This document shows positions 16,883 to 28,365 of a stretch of 60,169 nt of DNA, in pieces. Numbering within the stretch: the first letter of the stretch is position 1; the number at the start of each line of letters is the position of its first letter. The position numbers and the translations under genes were made by a program. This DNA comes from Pseudoxanthomonas suwonensis J47 (GTDB taxonomy: Bacteria > Pseudomonadota > Gammaproteobacteria > Xanthomonadales > Xanthomonadaceae), in assembly GCF_000513955.1 (NCBI RefSeq), contig NZ_AZUZ01000019.1:19046-79214 (forward strand), given 5' to 3'. Under the pieces are notes generated by a model. The model had not been told where the DNA came from and did no database searches. It worked only from the letters and a program-made list of their open reading frames with translations.

Positions 16883-19183
16883 TCAGAAATCCAGCGCCGC
16901 GTCCGGCAGCAGCGCGCGCAGCTGCTCGCGGTACAGGTCCTTGATCCGCCGCAGCGCGGCATCGTCGTCGGCCTCGAAGCGCAGCACCAGCACAGGCGTG
17001 GTGTTGGACGCGCGCAGCAGGCCCCAGCCGTCGCTCCAGTCCGCGCGCAGGCCGTCGATCGTGGTCAGGCGCGCACCGGCGAACGGCGATTCCTCCCCCT
17101 GCGCGGCCTGCACGAAGCGCTCCACCAGCGCGTGCGGATTGCCGTCGACCGGCACCTTGATCTCCGGGGTGGAGACGCCGCCGGGCAGCTCGTCGAGCAC
17201 TTCCGAGGGGGTCTCGAAACGGCCGGCAAGGATCTCCAGCAGACGCGCGGCCGAGTACAGGCCGTCGTCGAAGCCGTACCAGCGCTCCTTGAAGAAGAAG
17301 TGGCCGCTCATCTCGCCGGCCAGTTCCGCCTCGGTCTCGCGCATCTTGGCCTTGATCAGCGAATGCCCGGTCTTCCACATCATCGGGCTGCCGCCGTTGC
17401 GCAGGATGTAGTCCTGCAGGCGACCCGTGCACTTCACGTCGTAGATCACCAGCGCGCCGGGATTGCGCTGCAGCACGTCGGCGGCGAACAGCATCAGCAG
17501 GCGGTCGGGGAACACGATCCGGCCTTCCTTCGTCACCACGCCGAGGCGGTCGCCGTCGCCGTCGAAGGCCACGCCCAGGTCGGCGTCGAAGCGCTGCACC
17601 ATCTGCACCAGGTCCTCGAGGTTGCGCGGCTCGCTCGGGTCCGGATGGTGGTTGGGGAAGCTGCCGTCGACCTCGCAGTACAGCGGGATCACCTCGGCGC
17701 CGATCGCCTCCAGCAGGCGCGGGGCGATGTCGCCGGCCACGCCGTTGCCGGCATCGACCACGACCTTGAGCGGGCGCTCGGCCTGCACGTCGTCGGCGAT
17801 GCGGCGGATGTAGTCCTCGTCCACCGACTGCTGCTGCAGCGAGCCGGGCGCGGCGGCCTGCAGCAGGCGGCCTTCGCGGATGCGCTCGCACAGGTCCTGG
17901 ATCGCGTCGCCGGAGAGGGTCTCGCCGCCGACCACGATCTTGAAGCCGTTGTAGTCCGGCGGGTTGTGGCTGCCGGTCACCGCCACGCCGCTGCCGGCGC
18001 GCAGGTGGTAGGCGGCGAAGTACACCACCGGCGTCGGCACCCGGCCCACGTCGATGACGTTGCGGCCGGCGCGGCGCAGGCCTTCGACCAGGCCGGCGGC
18101 CAGCTCGGGGCCGGACAGGCGGCCGTCGCGGCCGACCACGATGTCGGTCAGGCCCTTCTCTTCCATCAGGTTGCCGATGGCCTGGCCGATCAGCGTGGCG
18201 ACCTGCGGGGTGAGCTCGCGGCCGACCACGCCGCGGATGTCGTAGGCGCGGAAGATGCCCGGGTCGACCTCGACACCGGTGGCGGCCGGCGCCGGGGCGG
18301 CCGCGCGCGCGGCGGGCGCGGCCGGGGCGGCGGCCTGCTCGCGCTGCAGGGCCTCGCCCAGGGTCGGCTCGGCGTCCTCCGGCTCGTCGGCGGCCTTGCG
18401 GCGGACCTTCAGCTTGGGCAGCTTGCCCAGCGCCATCAGCAGCACCAGCACGGCCAGCACCGCCAGCAGGCCGGCCAGCACCATGCACGGCAGCGCACCG
18501 AGCCCGAACGGACCTTCCGGCACGTCCGGCAGCGCCGCGGCGGCGCGCAGGCCGGTCTTGCCGACTTCGCGCGACAGCACGTCGGCGCTGCCGCCGAGCG
18601 AGCCGTCGCCGCGCTCGGCGACGTTGTAGTTGCCCTGGCGCAGCGCCAGGTAGGCGCCATCCGGCACCGGCGCCTGTTCGACGGCGGCGGTGATGACACC
18701 CAGCGGCAGGCGCACGTAGACCACCGCCGGCGCGCCGGACACGGCCACCGGCGCGGCCACGCCCAGCGCCGGCTTGCCGTCGTCGCGCACGACCATGGCG
18801 GTGGCGGCGTCGTCGGCCAGCGCCTTCTCCAGCAGGCCCAGGCGCGCGTAGCCGAAGTTGGCCGCGTCGGCGTAGGCCGGGGCCAGGCTTGCCGGCAGGA
18901 ACTGCGCCGGACCGGCGCCGTTCCACCCGGCCAGCAGGGCGGTGCCGGCGGCGGCGGTATCGCCGCTGGCCAGCGCGGCCTGCACCTCTTCCCGGGCCAG
19001 CCGCGTGGCCAGATCCCGGGTCTGCGCGGCGACGGCGTCCACCGTCGTCGAGACCATCCGGTCGCGGGCCGCGCCCAGCGCTTCGGCACGGACGTCGCCG
19101 CGCCACTGCTGCACCCCGCTCCAGCCGACCCACGCAGCGACCAGCACCAGCAGCACCGCCAGCAGCGGTCCACTGCGCTTCAT
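16883..19183 (-). CDS. algC: Long-form phosphomannomutase/phosphoglucomutase
   Basis: The C-terminal 460 residues form the alpha-D-phosphohexomutase that interconverts 6-phospho and 1-phospho mannose or glucose for exopolysaccharide and LPS precursors. The phosphoserine is Ser405 in VTGSHNP, the metal loop is FDGDGDRLG, and EMSGHFFFKE is the sugar-binding loop. Ahead of it is a membrane sensor-like region: a membrane helix at about 7-25, roughly 200 periplasmic residues, a second helix at about 232-255, a basic cytoplasmic stretch, and an Ala/Pro linker up to about 300. This long form also occurs in Pseudomonas and Xanthomonas annotations. I take the ATG at 19183 (766 residues), because an upstream start adds 11 residues before the membrane helix. 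It lies downstream of dut with a 51-base gap. Confidence 0.93.
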   Translation of the reverse strand: MKRSGPLLAVLLVLVAAWVGWSGVQQWRGDVRAEALGAARDRMVSTTVDAVAAQTRDLATRLAREEVQAALASGDTAAAGTALLAGWNGAGPAQFLPASLAPAYADAANFGYARLGLLEKALADDAATAMVVRDDGKPALGVAAPVAVSGAPAVVYVRLPLGVITAAVEQAPVPDGAYLALRQGNYNVAERGDGSLGGSADVLSREVGKTGLRAAAALPDVPEGPFGLGALPCMVLAGLLAVLAVLVLLMALGKLPKLKVRRKAADEPEDAEPTLGEALQREQAAAPAAPAARAAAPAPAATGVEVDPGIFRAYDIRGVVGRELTPQVATLIGQAIGNLMEEKGLTDIVVGRDGRLSGPELAAGLVEGLRRAGRNVIDVGRVPTPVVYFAAYHLRAGSGVAVTGSHNPPDYNGFKIVVGGETLSGDAIQDLCERIREGRLLQAAAPGSLQQQSVDEDYIRRIADDVQAERPLKVVVDAGNGVAGDIAPRLLEAIGAEVIPLYCEVDGSFPNHHPDPSEPRNLEDLVQMVQRFDADLGVAFDGDGDRLGVVTKEGRIVFPDRLLMLFAADVLQRNPGALVIYDVKCTGRLQDYILRNGGSPMMWKTGHSLIKAKMRETEAELAGEMSGHFFFKERWYGFDDGLYSAARLLEILAGRFETPSEVLDELPGGVSTPEIKVPVDGNPHALVERFVQAAQGEESPFAGARLTTIDGLRADWSDGWGLLRASNTTPVLVLRFEADDDAALRRIKDLYREQLRALLPDAALDF

Positions 19184-19234
19184 CTGCGCTCCCCGTCCTG
19201 CATCCATCTGGCCCATCGCTTCCAGTTCCCCCTG

Positions 19235-19699
19235 TCAACGTACTCCGGTGTGGCCGAACCCCCCTTCGCCGCGCGCGGAGCCGGCGAAGCTTTCGACCAC
19301 CTTCAGTTCTGCCCGCACGATCGGTGCCAGGACCAGCTGGGCGATGCGGTCGCCCGGGTGGATCGTGAACGCCTCGCGGCCGCGATTCCACACGCTGATC
19401 AGCAACGGCCCCTGGTAATCGGCGTCGATCAGGCCGGTACCGTTGCCCAGCACGATGCCATGGCGGTGGCCCAGGCCCGAGCGCGGCAGCACCAGCGCGC
19501 ACAGGCCCGGATCGGCGACATGGATCGACAGGCCGCTGGGGACCAGCTCGGCGTCGCCGGGCTGCAGCACCAGGTCGTCCGCGATCGCCGCGCGCAGGTC
19601 CATCCCGGCGCTGGCGGCGGTAGCGTACCCGGGCAGCGGCCACTCCGCGCCGAAGCGCGGGTCGAGCACGCGCACTTCCAGCTCGTGCACCAGGCTCAT
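19235..19699 (-). CDS. dut: dUTP diphosphatase
   Basis: The enzyme hydrolyses dUTP to dUMP, keeping uracil out of DNA and feeding thymidylate synthesis. The 154 residues contain all five motifs of the trimeric family: [33 protein letters not shown] with the catalytic Asp, [11 protein letters not shown], and the C-terminal arm [10 protein letters not shown]. Its start overlaps the coaBC stop by four bases, so the two are translationally coupled. The coaBC-dut-algC order is conserved with Pseudomonas. Confidence 0.97.
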   Translation of the reverse strand: MSLVHELEVRVLDPRFGAEWPLPGYATAASAGMDLRAAIADDLVLQPGDAELVPSGLSIHVADPGLCALVLPRSGLGHRHGIVLGNGTGLIDADYQGPLLISVWNRGREAFTIHPGDRIAQLVLAPIVRAELKVVESFAGSARGEGGFGHTGVR

Positions 19700-20943
19700 C
19701 GCGCGTCCGCCCGCAGCCGTTCGGCGACCAGTTCGACCAGGCCATCGGCCAGGCGCAGCTTCGGCGCCGGCGGGAAGTCGCGCTCGCCGCCGGGCCAGTA
19801 CGCGGTCATGGCGTTGTCGTCGCTCTCGAAACCGGTGCCGGGCACGCCGACGCGGTTGGCGACGATCAGGTCCAGGCGCTTGGCCTCCAGCTTCTGCCGC
19901 GCGTAGTCGGCCACGTTGTTGGTTTCGGCGGCGAAGCCGACCACCAGCTTCAGGCCGGCGTCCTCGCGGCTGGCGACCTCGGCGAGGATGTCCGGCGTGC
20001 GCACCAGGTCCAGGGCGAGGGTTTCGCCGGTACCGGTCTTCTTGATCTTGTTCGGCGAGAACGCGCGCGGGGTGTAGTCGGCGACCGCGGCGGCGCCGAT
20101 GTAGACGTCGGCCGGCAGCGCGGCGTTGACTGCATCGCGCATCTGCGCGGCCGAGCGGACGTTGACCCGCTGCACGCCCGGCGGCGTGTCCAGCTGCACC
20201 GGGCCGGCGACCAGCACCACCTCGGCGCCGGCGCGCGCCGCGCTGGTGGCGACGGCGAAGCCCATCTTGCCGCTACTGCGGTTGCCCAGGTAGCGGACCG
20301 GATCCAGGTCCTCGTAGGTCGGGCCGGCGGTGACCACCACCTTCAGCCCCTGCAGCAGGCCGGGGCCCGCTCCGGCCGCCGGGGCGGTCGCGCCGGCCAG
20401 CGCGGCGACGATCGCCTCCGGCTCGGCCAGGCGGCCGGGGCCGGATTCGCCTTCGGCCAGGGGGCCGTCGTCCGGGCCGATCACCTGCACGCCGCGCGAG
20501 CGCAGCAGCTCGACGTTGGCGACGGTGGCCGGGTGCTTCCACATGCGGTGGTTCATCGCCGGGGCCACCGCCAGCGGCGCTTCGGTGGCCAGGCACAGGG
20601 TGGTGACCAGGTCGTCGGCCAGGCCATGGGCCAGGCGCGCGAGCAGGTCGGCGGTGGCCGGTGCGACGATCACGCGGTCGGCCCAGCGCGCCAGTTCCAG
20701 GTGGCCCATCGCCTGCTCGGCGGCGCTGTCCCACAGCGTGGTGCGCGCCGGATAGCCGGACAGGGCCTGGAAGCTGAGCGGGGTGACGAACTGCTGCGCG
20801 CCGGCGGTCATCGCCACCTGCACGTCCGCGCCGGCGTCGCGCAGGCGACGCACGAGCTCCAGCGCCTTGTAGGCGGCAATCCCGCCCCCGACGCACAACA
20901 GGATCCGCTGCCCGGCAAGCGGGCTGTTGGCGGTGACACTCAC
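19696..20943 (-). CDS. coaBC: Bifunctional CoaBC (Dfp)
   Basis: This 415-residue coenzyme A enzyme condenses 4'-phosphopantothenate with cysteine (CoaB) and decarboxylates the product using FMN (CoaC). The N-terminal flavoprotein domain (about 1-185) has [16 protein letters not shown], the FMN-binding [13 protein letters not shown] and PAMNHRMW. The C-terminal CoaB domain (about 200-415) has [25 protein letters not shown] and AAVADYTP with KIKK. The position where E. coli CoaC carries its active-site Cys in an ACGD-type motif reads AEGESGPGR here, so that Cys appears to be Glu. The gene is divergent from radC, as in E. coli and Pseudomonas. The identity is safe. The missing Cys needs alignment. 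Confidence 0.95.
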   Translation of the reverse strand: MSVTANSPLAGQRILLCVGGGIAAYKALELVRRLRDAGADVQVAMTAGAQQFVTPLSFQALSGYPARTTLWDSAAEQAMGHLELARWADRVIVAPATADLLARLAHGLADDLVTTLCLATEAPLAVAPAMNHRMWKHPATVANVELLRSRGVQVIGPDDGPLAEGESGPGRLAEPEAIVAALAGATAPAAGAGPGLLQGLKVVVTAGPTYEDLDPVRYLGNRSSGKMGFAVATSAARAGAEVVLVAGPVQLDTPPGVQRVNVRSAAQMRDAVNAALPADVYIGAAAVADYTPRAFSPNKIKKTGTGETLALDLVRTPDILAEVASREDAGLKLVVGFAAETNNVADYARQKLEAKRLDLIVANRVGVPGTGFESDDNAMTAYWPGGERDFPPAPKLRLADGLVELVAERLRADAR

Positions 20944-21039
20944 GCGGGCGTTTTCCTACGCTGAACAGGGTGTCCAGCTTACTCCAAGCGCCGGCACCGG
21001 CCGATCCCGCGCGTCGCCGCCGGACGGCACAGTGGCTGC

Positions 21040-21714
21040 ATGCGCATCCGCGACTGGCCCAGCGACGAACGCCCCCGGGAAAGGCTGCTGGCCCGCGGCC
21101 CGGCCGGGCTGTCGGACGCCGAACTGCTCGCCATCTTCCTCGGCTCCGGCCTGCACGGCCGCGATGCGGTGCAGACCGCGCGAGAGCTGCTGGCCAGCCA
21201 CGGCCCGCTGCGCGCCCTGCTGGACCGGCCGCCGGCCGGGCTGGCGCGGCTGCCCGGGCTGGGCCCGGCGCGGGCCTGCCAGCTGGCGGCGGCGCTGGAA
21301 CTGGGCAACCGCCACCTGGCCGCGGCGCTGGAGCGCGGCGAGGTGCTGACCGATCCGGCCGCCGCCGGCCGCTACTTCGCCCGGCGCCTGCGCAGCCGCC
21401 CGCACGAGGTGTTCGCGGTGCTGTTCCTGGACACCCGGCACCGGGCGCTGGCCTTCGAGGAGCTGTTCCACGGCACCATCGACGGTGCCGAGGTGCATCC
21501 GCGCGAGATCGTGCGGCGGGCCCTGGCGCACAACGCCGCGGCGGTGATCGTCGGCCACAACCACCCTTCCGGCTGCAGCGACCCCTCGGCGGCCGACCGT
21601 GCGGTCACCGCCCGGCTGAAGCAGGCCCTGGGGCTGGTCGAGATCCGGCTGCTGGACCATTTCGTGGTCGGCGACGGCGAGCCGGTGTCGATGGCCGCGC
21701 GCGGGCTGGTCTGA
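21040..21714 (+). CDS. radC: RadC-family JAB-domain protein
   Basis: This 224-residue protein has an N-terminal helix-hairpin-helix-like region ([33 protein letters not shown]). The C-terminal MPN/JAB domain has the metal motif HNHPSG followed by DPSAAD (about residues 172-187). Despite its name, the role of RadC in DNA repair is doubtful, and the JAB fold suggests a metal-dependent hydrolase. At this length it matches the E. coli family. It is divergent from coaBC with 96 bases between. The 360-base stretch after it has no further gene. Confidence 0.94.
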   Translation: MRIRDWPSDERPRERLLARGPAGLSDAELLAIFLGSGLHGRDAVQTARELLASHGPLRALLDRPPAGLARLPGLGPARACQLAAALELGNRHLAAALERGEVLTDPAAAGRYFARRLRSRPHEVFAVLFLDTRHRALAFEELFHGTIDGAEVHPREIVRRALAHNAAAVIVGHNHPSGCSDPSAADRAVTARLKQALGLVEIRLLDHFVVGDGEPVSMAARGLV

Positions 21715-22076
21715 GCCGGCGCCGCGGCGGGGCGGTCTCCGAGCCGCCGCCTCGCCGCGGCGTCTGGCACCGGCAAGGGCGATGCGGCGGGCGGGCCAGC
21801 GGGGCCGGGTGGCAAGACCAAGGCACACTCATGGAGGCCGTCGCGCGCGTGCCGGCCACGGTGAGCGTGGTGGCGCCGGCCCCGAAGGAGCTCCCGGCAC
21901 GTGCCCGCTCCAGCCGGGGCCGGACAAGTCACTCCGTTCAGGCTTTGGCCACTGGCGGGGCTGTCCGGCCCGGCCTGCCTGCGATCCGGGCCCCGGCCCC
22001 GCCAGGGAGGCCCGGCCGCCCCGCTGCGGCTTAGCAGGTAAAATGCCCGGCCAGACCGCATGAAACCGTCCCCCGA
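21715..22076. other. radC-argS intergenic region
   Basis: There is no gene in these 362 bases. They contain GC-rich inverted repeats just after radC (CGGCGGCTC with its partner near 21735-21755). Near the right end a TAAAAT -10 element at 22039-22044 could start the argS transcript near 22051. A -35 element is not evident. Confidence 0.5.
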
Positions 22077-23765
22077 GTGAAGATCCTTCTCAGCGCCCTG
22101 GTTTCCCAGGGCATCGAAGCGCTGCGCGCCGCCGGCACCCTGCCCGCCGACGTGGCCACCCCCGACTTCGTCATCGAGCGGCCGAAGACCCGCGAACACG
22201 GCGACTTCGCCACCAACGCGGCGATGCTGCTGGCCAAGGCCGCGCGCACCAACCCGCGCGCGGTGGCGCAGGCGCTGGTCGCGGCGCTGCCGGCCAGCGA
22301 CGATGTCGCCCGGGTCGAGATCGCCGGGCCGGGCTTCATCAATTTCCACCTCAGCCCGGGTGCCTGGCAGCGCGAAGTCGCCGCCGCCCTGCGCCACGGC
22401 GCCGAGTACGGCTGCAACAGCTCCGGCGGCGGCCGCACCGCCGGCGTGGAATACGTGTCGGCCAACCCGACCGGCCCGCTGCACGTCGGCCACGGCCGCG
22501 CCGCGGCGATCGGCGACTGCATCGCCCGGGTGCTCGATGCCAACGGCTGGAAGGTCAAGCGCGAGTTCTACTACAACGACGCCGGCGTGCAGATCGAGAA
22601 CCTGGCCCGTTCGGTGCAGGCGCGCCTGCGCGGCTTCAGGCCCGGCGACGAACAGTGGCCGGCGGAAGCCTACAACGGCGACTACATCCAGGACGTGGCC
22701 GATGCCTACGCGCGCGGCGACACCGTGGAGATCGAGGGCCACGCGGTCACCGGCAGCGGCGACGCCGGGGACTTCGAGGCGATCCGCCGCTTCGCCGTGG
22801 CCTACCTGCGCAACGAGCAGAACCAGGACCTGGCCGCGTTCGGCGTCGACTTCGACATCTACTTCCTGGAGAGCTCGCTGTACCGCGACGGCAAGGTCGA
22901 AGAGACCGTGCGCGAGCTCACCGCCAAGGGCCACACGTACGAGGAAGGCGGCGCGCTGTGGCTGCGCACCACCGACTTCGGCGACGACAAGGACCGCGTG
23001 ATGCGCAAGTCCGACGGCACCTACACCTACTTCGTGCCGGACGTGGCCTACCACCTGAGCAAGTGGCAGCGCGGCTACGAGCGCGCGATCACCGAGCTGG
23101 GTGCCGACCACCACGGCTCGCTGGCGCGCGTGCGCGCCGGCCTGCAGGCGCTGGACGTGGGCATCCCCAAGGGCTGGCCGGAATACGTACTGCACCAGAT
23201 GGTCACGGTGATGCGCGGCGGCGAGGAAGTGAAGCTGTCCAAGCGCGCCGGCTCCTACCTGACCCTGCGCGACCTGATCGAGGAAGCCGGGCGCGACGCG
23301 ACCCGCTGGTTCCTGATCGCGCGCAAGCCCGATTCGCAGCTGGTGTTCGACATCGACCTGGCACGCCAGCAGAGCAACGACAACCCGGTGTTCTACGTGC
23401 AGTACGCGCACGCCCGGGTGTGCGCGCTGCTGCGCCAGGCCGCCGAGAAGGGCTACGCCTACGACCAGGCCAACGCGCTGGCGCAGCTGGCGCGCCTGGA
23501 CGACGAGGGCTCGCTGGCGCTGATGGTCGAGCTGTCGCGCTATCCGGAAGTGGTCGAGGCGGCGGGCCAGTCGCTGGAACCGCACTTGGTCGCCCAGTAC
23601 CTGCGCGAACTGGCCTATGCTTTCCACACCTGGTACGCGAACACCCCCGTGCTGGTGGAGGACGCCGACCTGCGCGACGCGCGCCTGGCGCTGGCGCTGG
23701 CCGTGCGGCAGGCGCTGGCCAACGGCCTCGGCCTCCTCGGCGTGAGCGCGCCGGAGCGGATGTAA
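22077..23765 (+). CDS. argS: Arginyl-tRNA synthetase
   Basis: This class I aminoacyl-tRNA synthetase attaches arginine to tRNA-Arg. The 562 residues begin at a GTG (22077) with the N-terminal Add1 domain ([24 protein letters not shown]). The HIGH-type motif follows as [14 protein letters not shown] near residue 131, then [13 protein letters not shown]. The KMSKS counterpart reads KLSKRAG near residue 386, and the C-terminal DALR anticodon-binding domain ends in [15 protein letters not shown]. The length and motifs match the proteobacterial enzyme. It is followed after 30 bases by the SPOR gene, a common pairing. Confidence 0.97.
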   Translation: MKILLSALVSQGIEALRAAGTLPADVATPDFVIERPKTREHGDFATNAAMLLAKAARTNPRAVAQALVAALPASDDVARVEIAGPGFINFHLSPGAWQREVAAALRHGAEYGCNSSGGGRTAGVEYVSANPTGPLHVGHGRAAAIGDCIARVLDANGWKVKREFYYNDAGVQIENLARSVQARLRGFRPGDEQWPAEAYNGDYIQDVADAYARGDTVEIEGHAVTGSGDAGDFEAIRRFAVAYLRNEQNQDLAAFGVDFDIYFLESSLYRDGKVEETVRELTAKGHTYEEGGALWLRTTDFGDDKDRVMRKSDGTYTYFVPDVAYHLSKWQRGYERAITELGADHHGSLARVRAGLQALDVGIPKGWPEYVLHQMVTVMRGGEEVKLSKRAGSYLTLRDLIEEAGRDATRWFLIARKPDSQLVFDIDLARQQSNDNPVFYVQYAHARVCALLRQAAEKGYAYDQANALAQLARLDDEGSLALMVELSRYPEVVEAAGQSLEPHLVAQYLRELAYAFHTWYANTPVLVEDADLRDARLALALAVRQALANGLGLLGVSAPERM

Positions 23766-23795
23766 GCGGTCAGGCAGCAAGCGGAGAACGATGTA

Positions 23796-24554
23796 ATGGC
23801 GGCAAGACGTGGCAGGAGCCAGGCGAAGCGCAACGGCGGCAATGGCGGTCGCCCGGCCTGGGTCTGGCTGGTGGTCGGCCTGGCGATCGGCGCGGTGGTG
23901 GTGCTGGCCGTGCCGGGCCTGCTGAAGAAGGACGGCGACGGCTTCGCCCGTTTCGGCCCGAAGGCCAACCCCGACGCGCAGCCGGCGCCGATCGCCGATC
24001 CGGACGCGATCGCCGACACCCCGGCGCTGCCGGAACCGGCGCCCGTCGAGACCGCGCCGCAGTACGACTTCTACACCGTGCTGCCGGGCAACGAAGTGCG
24101 CATGTCCGACGCCGAGCTGGCCGCCAGCGCGCGCGAGGAAGAGGCGCGCCGCCAGCAGGCCGAGGCGCGCCGCGCCCGCGACGCGCTGGAAGGCCGCACG
24201 CCCGCGCCGGCGGCGGCCACCCCGGCACCGGCGACTGCGGCCACCACCAGCGCGGCCACCACGCCTGCGCCGGCCGCGACGCCTGCGACCACCACCGCGG
24301 CTGCGACGCCGGCCAAGGCCGACGGCGCGCGCTACATCCTGCAGGCCGGCGCCTTCGGCAGTTCCGGCGACGCGGAGGAAGTGAAGGCCCGCATCGCGAT
24401 GATCGGCCTCGGCGCGCGCGTGGAAACCGGCCAGGCCAACGGCCGCACCGTCTACCGCGTGCGCATGGGGCCATACGCCACCGCCAGCGAACTGGCCGAG
24501 GCCAAGCAGAAGCTCGCCGACAGCGGGCTGCCGGCGATGGCTATCCGGGCGCAG

Positions 24555-24557
<3 letters not shown>
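23796..24557 (+). CDS. Membrane-anchored SPOR-domain protein
   Basis: This 253-residue bitopic inner-membrane protein starts with a basic cytoplasmic end (MAARRGRSQAKRNGGNGG) and one membrane helix (about 25-45). A periplasmic Pro/Ala/Thr-rich linker with a charged helix around 105-130 follows, then a C-terminal SPOR domain (about 175-250, RYILQAGAFGSSGDAEE to RVRMGPYATASEL). SPOR domains bind glycan strands stripped of stem peptides at the septum, so a role in division like FtsN is likely by family. It is FtsN/DedD-like in layout, but which one cannot be told. It follows argS closely, as ftsN-like genes often do, and ends in a hairpin overlapping its stop codon. Confidence 0.88.
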
Positions 24558-25532
<975 letters not shown>

Positions 25533-25571
25533 GGCCACGCCACGGGGCGGCGCCTACCGCCCTCTCTCCGC

Positions 25572-26249
25572 TCAGCCCAGCCGCGCCTGCACTTCCGTGG
25601 CGATCTCGTAGATGCCGTTGACCACGAACTGCACGCCGATGCAGACCAGCAGGAAGCCCATCAGCCGCGAGAACGCCTCCACGCCGCTGTTGCCGAGCAC
25701 GCGCATGATCCGCGTGGCGCTGCGCAGGCACAGCAGCAGGATCAGGCTGGCCAGGGCGAACACCAGCGGAGGCGCGACCAGCATCACCCACTCCGCGTAG
25801 GGCCGCTCGTCGCGCACCGCCGCGGCGAGGCTGATGATCAGGGCGATGGTGCCGGGTCCGGCGGTGCTGGGCATGGCCAGCGGGATGAAGGCGATGTCCT
25901 CGGTACGGTGCTGGCGCAGTTCCTCGCTGCGCCGCTCGACCTCGGGCGTCTCGTCCAGGCGCTGCTCCGGGAACAGCATGCGGAAGCCGATGAACGACAC
26001 GATCAGCCCGCCGGCGATGCGCAGGCCGGTGATCGAGATGCCGAACACGTTCATCACCAGCTGGCCGACGTAGTAGGCGACGGCCATGATCACGAACACG
26101 TAGATCGACGCGCGCAGCGCCTGGCGGTTGCGCTCGGCCTCGTCCATGCCGTGGGACAGGCCCATCATCAGGGCCACGGTGGTCAGCGGATTGGCCAGCG
26201 GCAGGATCGCCGCCAGTCCGATCGCGACGGCCTTCAGCAGGTCCAGCAT
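25572..26249 (-). CDS. MarC-family inner-membrane protein
   Basis: This 225-residue polytopic membrane protein has about six hydrophobic segments: [19 protein letters not shown] at the N terminus, [66 protein letters not shown] and [18 protein letters not shown]. The [14 protein letters not shown] motif is characteristic of MarC. The family was once thought to cause multiple antibiotic resistance, which was later questioned, so its transport substrate is unsettled. It converges with the SDR gene with 39 bases between the stops. Confidence 0.92.
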   Translation of the reverse strand: MLDLLKAVAIGLAAILPLANPLTTVALMMGLSHGMDEAERNRQALRASIYVFVIMAVAYYVGQLVMNVFGISITGLRIAGGLIVSFIGFRMLFPEQRLDETPEVERRSEELRQHRTEDIAFIPLAMPSTAGPGTIALIISLAAAVRDERPYAEWVMLVAPPLVFALASLILLLCLRSATRIMRVLGNSGVEAFSRLMGFLLVCIGVQFVVNGIYEIATEVQARLG

Positions 26250-26319
26250 CGGCCACCCCCATCTGACGGGATGGCCGCATCTTCACCCAATCGCGCGGCG
26301 CCTGCACGCCGCGCCGCGA

Positions 26320-28212
26320 TCAGGCCAGCGGTGCCTCGTCGGACAGGTAGGTGTAGCCGGTCAGGCCGGCTTCCAGCGCGGCGGCGATGGCCAGCGACTC
26401 GTCCTGCGGCAGGCGCGCGTCGTGCACGCGCTGGGCGTAGGCCGCGCGCAGGTCGTCGAGGCGGTAGCCGACATAGTCCAGCATCACGTCGGTGGTGTCG
26501 CCGCGGCGCTGCTGGGTCAGCTCGTAGCCGCCCTCCCCGGTCAGCCGCACTTCCACCGCATCGGTGTCGCCGAACAGGTTGTGGATGTCGCCGAGGATCT
26601 CCTGGTAGGCGCCGACCAGGAAGAACGCCAGCCGGTAGCTCTCGCCGTGGCGCACCGGGTGCAGCGGCAGCGAGGTGTCCAGGCCGCCGTTCTCGACGTA
26701 GGTCTTCACCATGCCGTCGGAGTCGCAGGTCATGTCGGCGATCACGCCGCGGCGGGTCGGTTCCTCGTCGAGGCGCTCGATCGGCACGATCGGGAACACC
26801 TGGTCGATCGCCCATGCGTCGGGGATCGACTCGAATACGCTGAAGTTGACGAAGTACTTGTCGACCAGGCGGTCGTTGAGCTCGTCCAGCGCCGCGCGGT
26901 GGCTGCGCTCGGCGCCGTCGAGGCGCGCGCGCACGCCGTGGGCGACGGCGTAGAACAGGTCGTCCACGCGCGCCCGCTGCGGCAGGTCGATCTGGCCCAG
27001 CGCATAGGCGGCCAGGCCCTCGGCGTGGAAGTGCTGGGCCTCGTGGAACAGTTCCAGGGGCGGACGCCGGTCGAGGTCGGAGTGCAGCTCGCGCAGGTGG
27101 CGGATCGCCGCCGGCTCGTCGTCGTGGGCGTCGGGCACGCGGCCTTCCGGCGCCTTCTCCACCTCGGTGGTGTTGGCCACCAGCACCGCGTGGTGCGCGG
27201 TCATCGCGCGGCCGCACTCGGTGACGATGCGCGGCTGCGGCAGGCCCAGTCCGGCGCAGGCCTCGGCCAGCGGCTGCACGATGTTGGCCGCGTACTGGTT
27301 CAGCCCGTAGTTGATCGAGCAGTAGCTGCGCGAACGGGTGCCTTCGTAGTCGATGCCCAGGCCGCCGCCGACGTCCATGTAGCGGATCGTCGCGCCCAGC
27401 CGCGACAGCTCGGTGAAGTAGCGCACCGCCTCGCGCATGCCGTTGGCGATGTCGCGCACGTTGGAGATCTGCGAGCCCATGTGGAAGTGCAGCAGCTGCA
27501 GGCAGTCGGCCATGCCGGTGTCGCGCAGCGACTTCCACAGGTCCAGCACCTGGCGCGGGGAGAGGCCGAACTTGGCCTTGTCGCCGCCGCTGTTCTGCCA
27601 CTTGCCGGCGCCGAGGCTGGCCAGGCGCATGCGCACGCCCAGGCCCGGGCGCACGTCCAGCGCGCGCGCCTCCTCCATCACCAGCGCCAGCTCGGAGGGC
27701 TTCTCGATGACGATGAAGGTCTCCAGGCCGAGCTTGCGCCCGATCAGGGCCAGGCGGATGTATTCGCGGTCCTTGTAGCCGTTGCACACGATCAGGCCGC
27801 CCGGGCGCGACAGCGCCAGCACCGCCATCAGCTCCGGCTTGCTGCCGGCCTCCAGGCCGAAGCCCTCGCCCTGGTGCGAGGCCAGGGTGCCGGCCACGCC
27901 GCGGTGCTGGTTGACCTTGATCGGGTACACGGCGGTGTAGCCGCCGGCGTAGTCCCACTCGGCCATGGCCTGGGCGAAGGCGTCCTGCAGCCGCCCCAGG
28001 CGGTCGCCGAGGATGTCCGGGAAACGCAGCAGCAGCGGCAGCTGCATGCCGCGGCCGCGGGCCGCCTCCACCAGCGCCGGCAGCGGCAGCGCCGGGCCGC
28101 CTTCGCCGCGCGGCAGCACCTGCATGGCGCCATCGGCCACGTCGAAGTACCCACCCGACCAGTGCGGGATGGACCAGGTCTTGCGGGCGTGGTCGGCGGA
28201 CCAGTCGCTCAT
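26320..28212 (-). CDS. speA: Biosynthetic arginine decarboxylase
   Basis: This PLP- and Mg-dependent decarboxylase turns arginine into agmatine, the first step of polyamine synthesis. The 630 residues are of fold type III. The PLP-binding Lys lies in VYPIKVNQH near residue 95, with the FETFIVIEKPSE strand, HFHMGSQISN, DVGGGLGIDYEGT, ECGRAMTAHHAV and the C-terminal DLTCDSDG-type stretch MTCDSDGMV. I chose the ATG at 28212. The in-frame start at 28248 would add 12 unconserved residues. It is divergent from speE with 153 bases between, so both are likely regulated together. No agmatinase or agmatine deiminase is in the window. Confidence 0.96.
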   Translation of the reverse strand: MSDWSADHARKTWSIPHWSGGYFDVADGAMQVLPRGEGGPALPLPALVEAARGRGMQLPLLLRFPDILGDRLGRLQDAFAQAMAEWDYAGGYTAVYPIKVNQHRGVAGTLASHQGEGFGLEAGSKPELMAVLALSRPGGLIVCNGYKDREYIRLALIGRKLGLETFIVIEKPSELALVMEEARALDVRPGLGVRMRLASLGAGKWQNSGGDKAKFGLSPRQVLDLWKSLRDTGMADCLQLLHFHMGSQISNVRDIANGMREAVRYFTELSRLGATIRYMDVGGGLGIDYEGTRSRSYCSINYGLNQYAANIVQPLAEACAGLGLPQPRIVTECGRAMTAHHAVLVANTTEVEKAPEGRVPDAHDDEPAAIRHLRELHSDLDRRPPLELFHEAQHFHAEGLAAYALGQIDLPQRARVDDLFYAVAHGVRARLDGAERSHRAALDELNDRLVDKYFVNFSVFESIPDAWAIDQVFPIVPIERLDEEPTRRGVIADMTCDSDGMVKTYVENGGLDTSLPLHPVRHGESYRLAFFLVGAYQEILGDIHNLFGDTDAVEVRLTGEGGYELTQQRRGDTTDVMLDYVGYRLDDLRAAYAQRVHDARLPQDESLAIAAALEAGLTGYTYLSDEAPLA

Positions 28213-28365
28213 CGGCGTGCGGCTCGGGGGACGGAAAAGGACGCGCATTCTAACCCTGCGGTTCAGAATGCTCCGTTACAATGCGCGGCCCCGCCGCCGG
28301 GCCACCCCGCGCCGGCCCGCCAGGCCGCCAGCCGCGCCGCCCCACGCTCCCCCACGAGGACCGCC
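28213..28365. promoter_or_regulatory. speA-speE divergent promoter region
   Basis: Two -10-like elements face outward. TACAAT at 28277-28282 (plus, toward speE) and TAGAAT at 28252-28247 (minus, toward speA) lie within an AT-richer patch. Neither has a strong -35 at the usual spacing. The speE leader of about 75 bases is very GC-rich. Confidence 0.4.
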
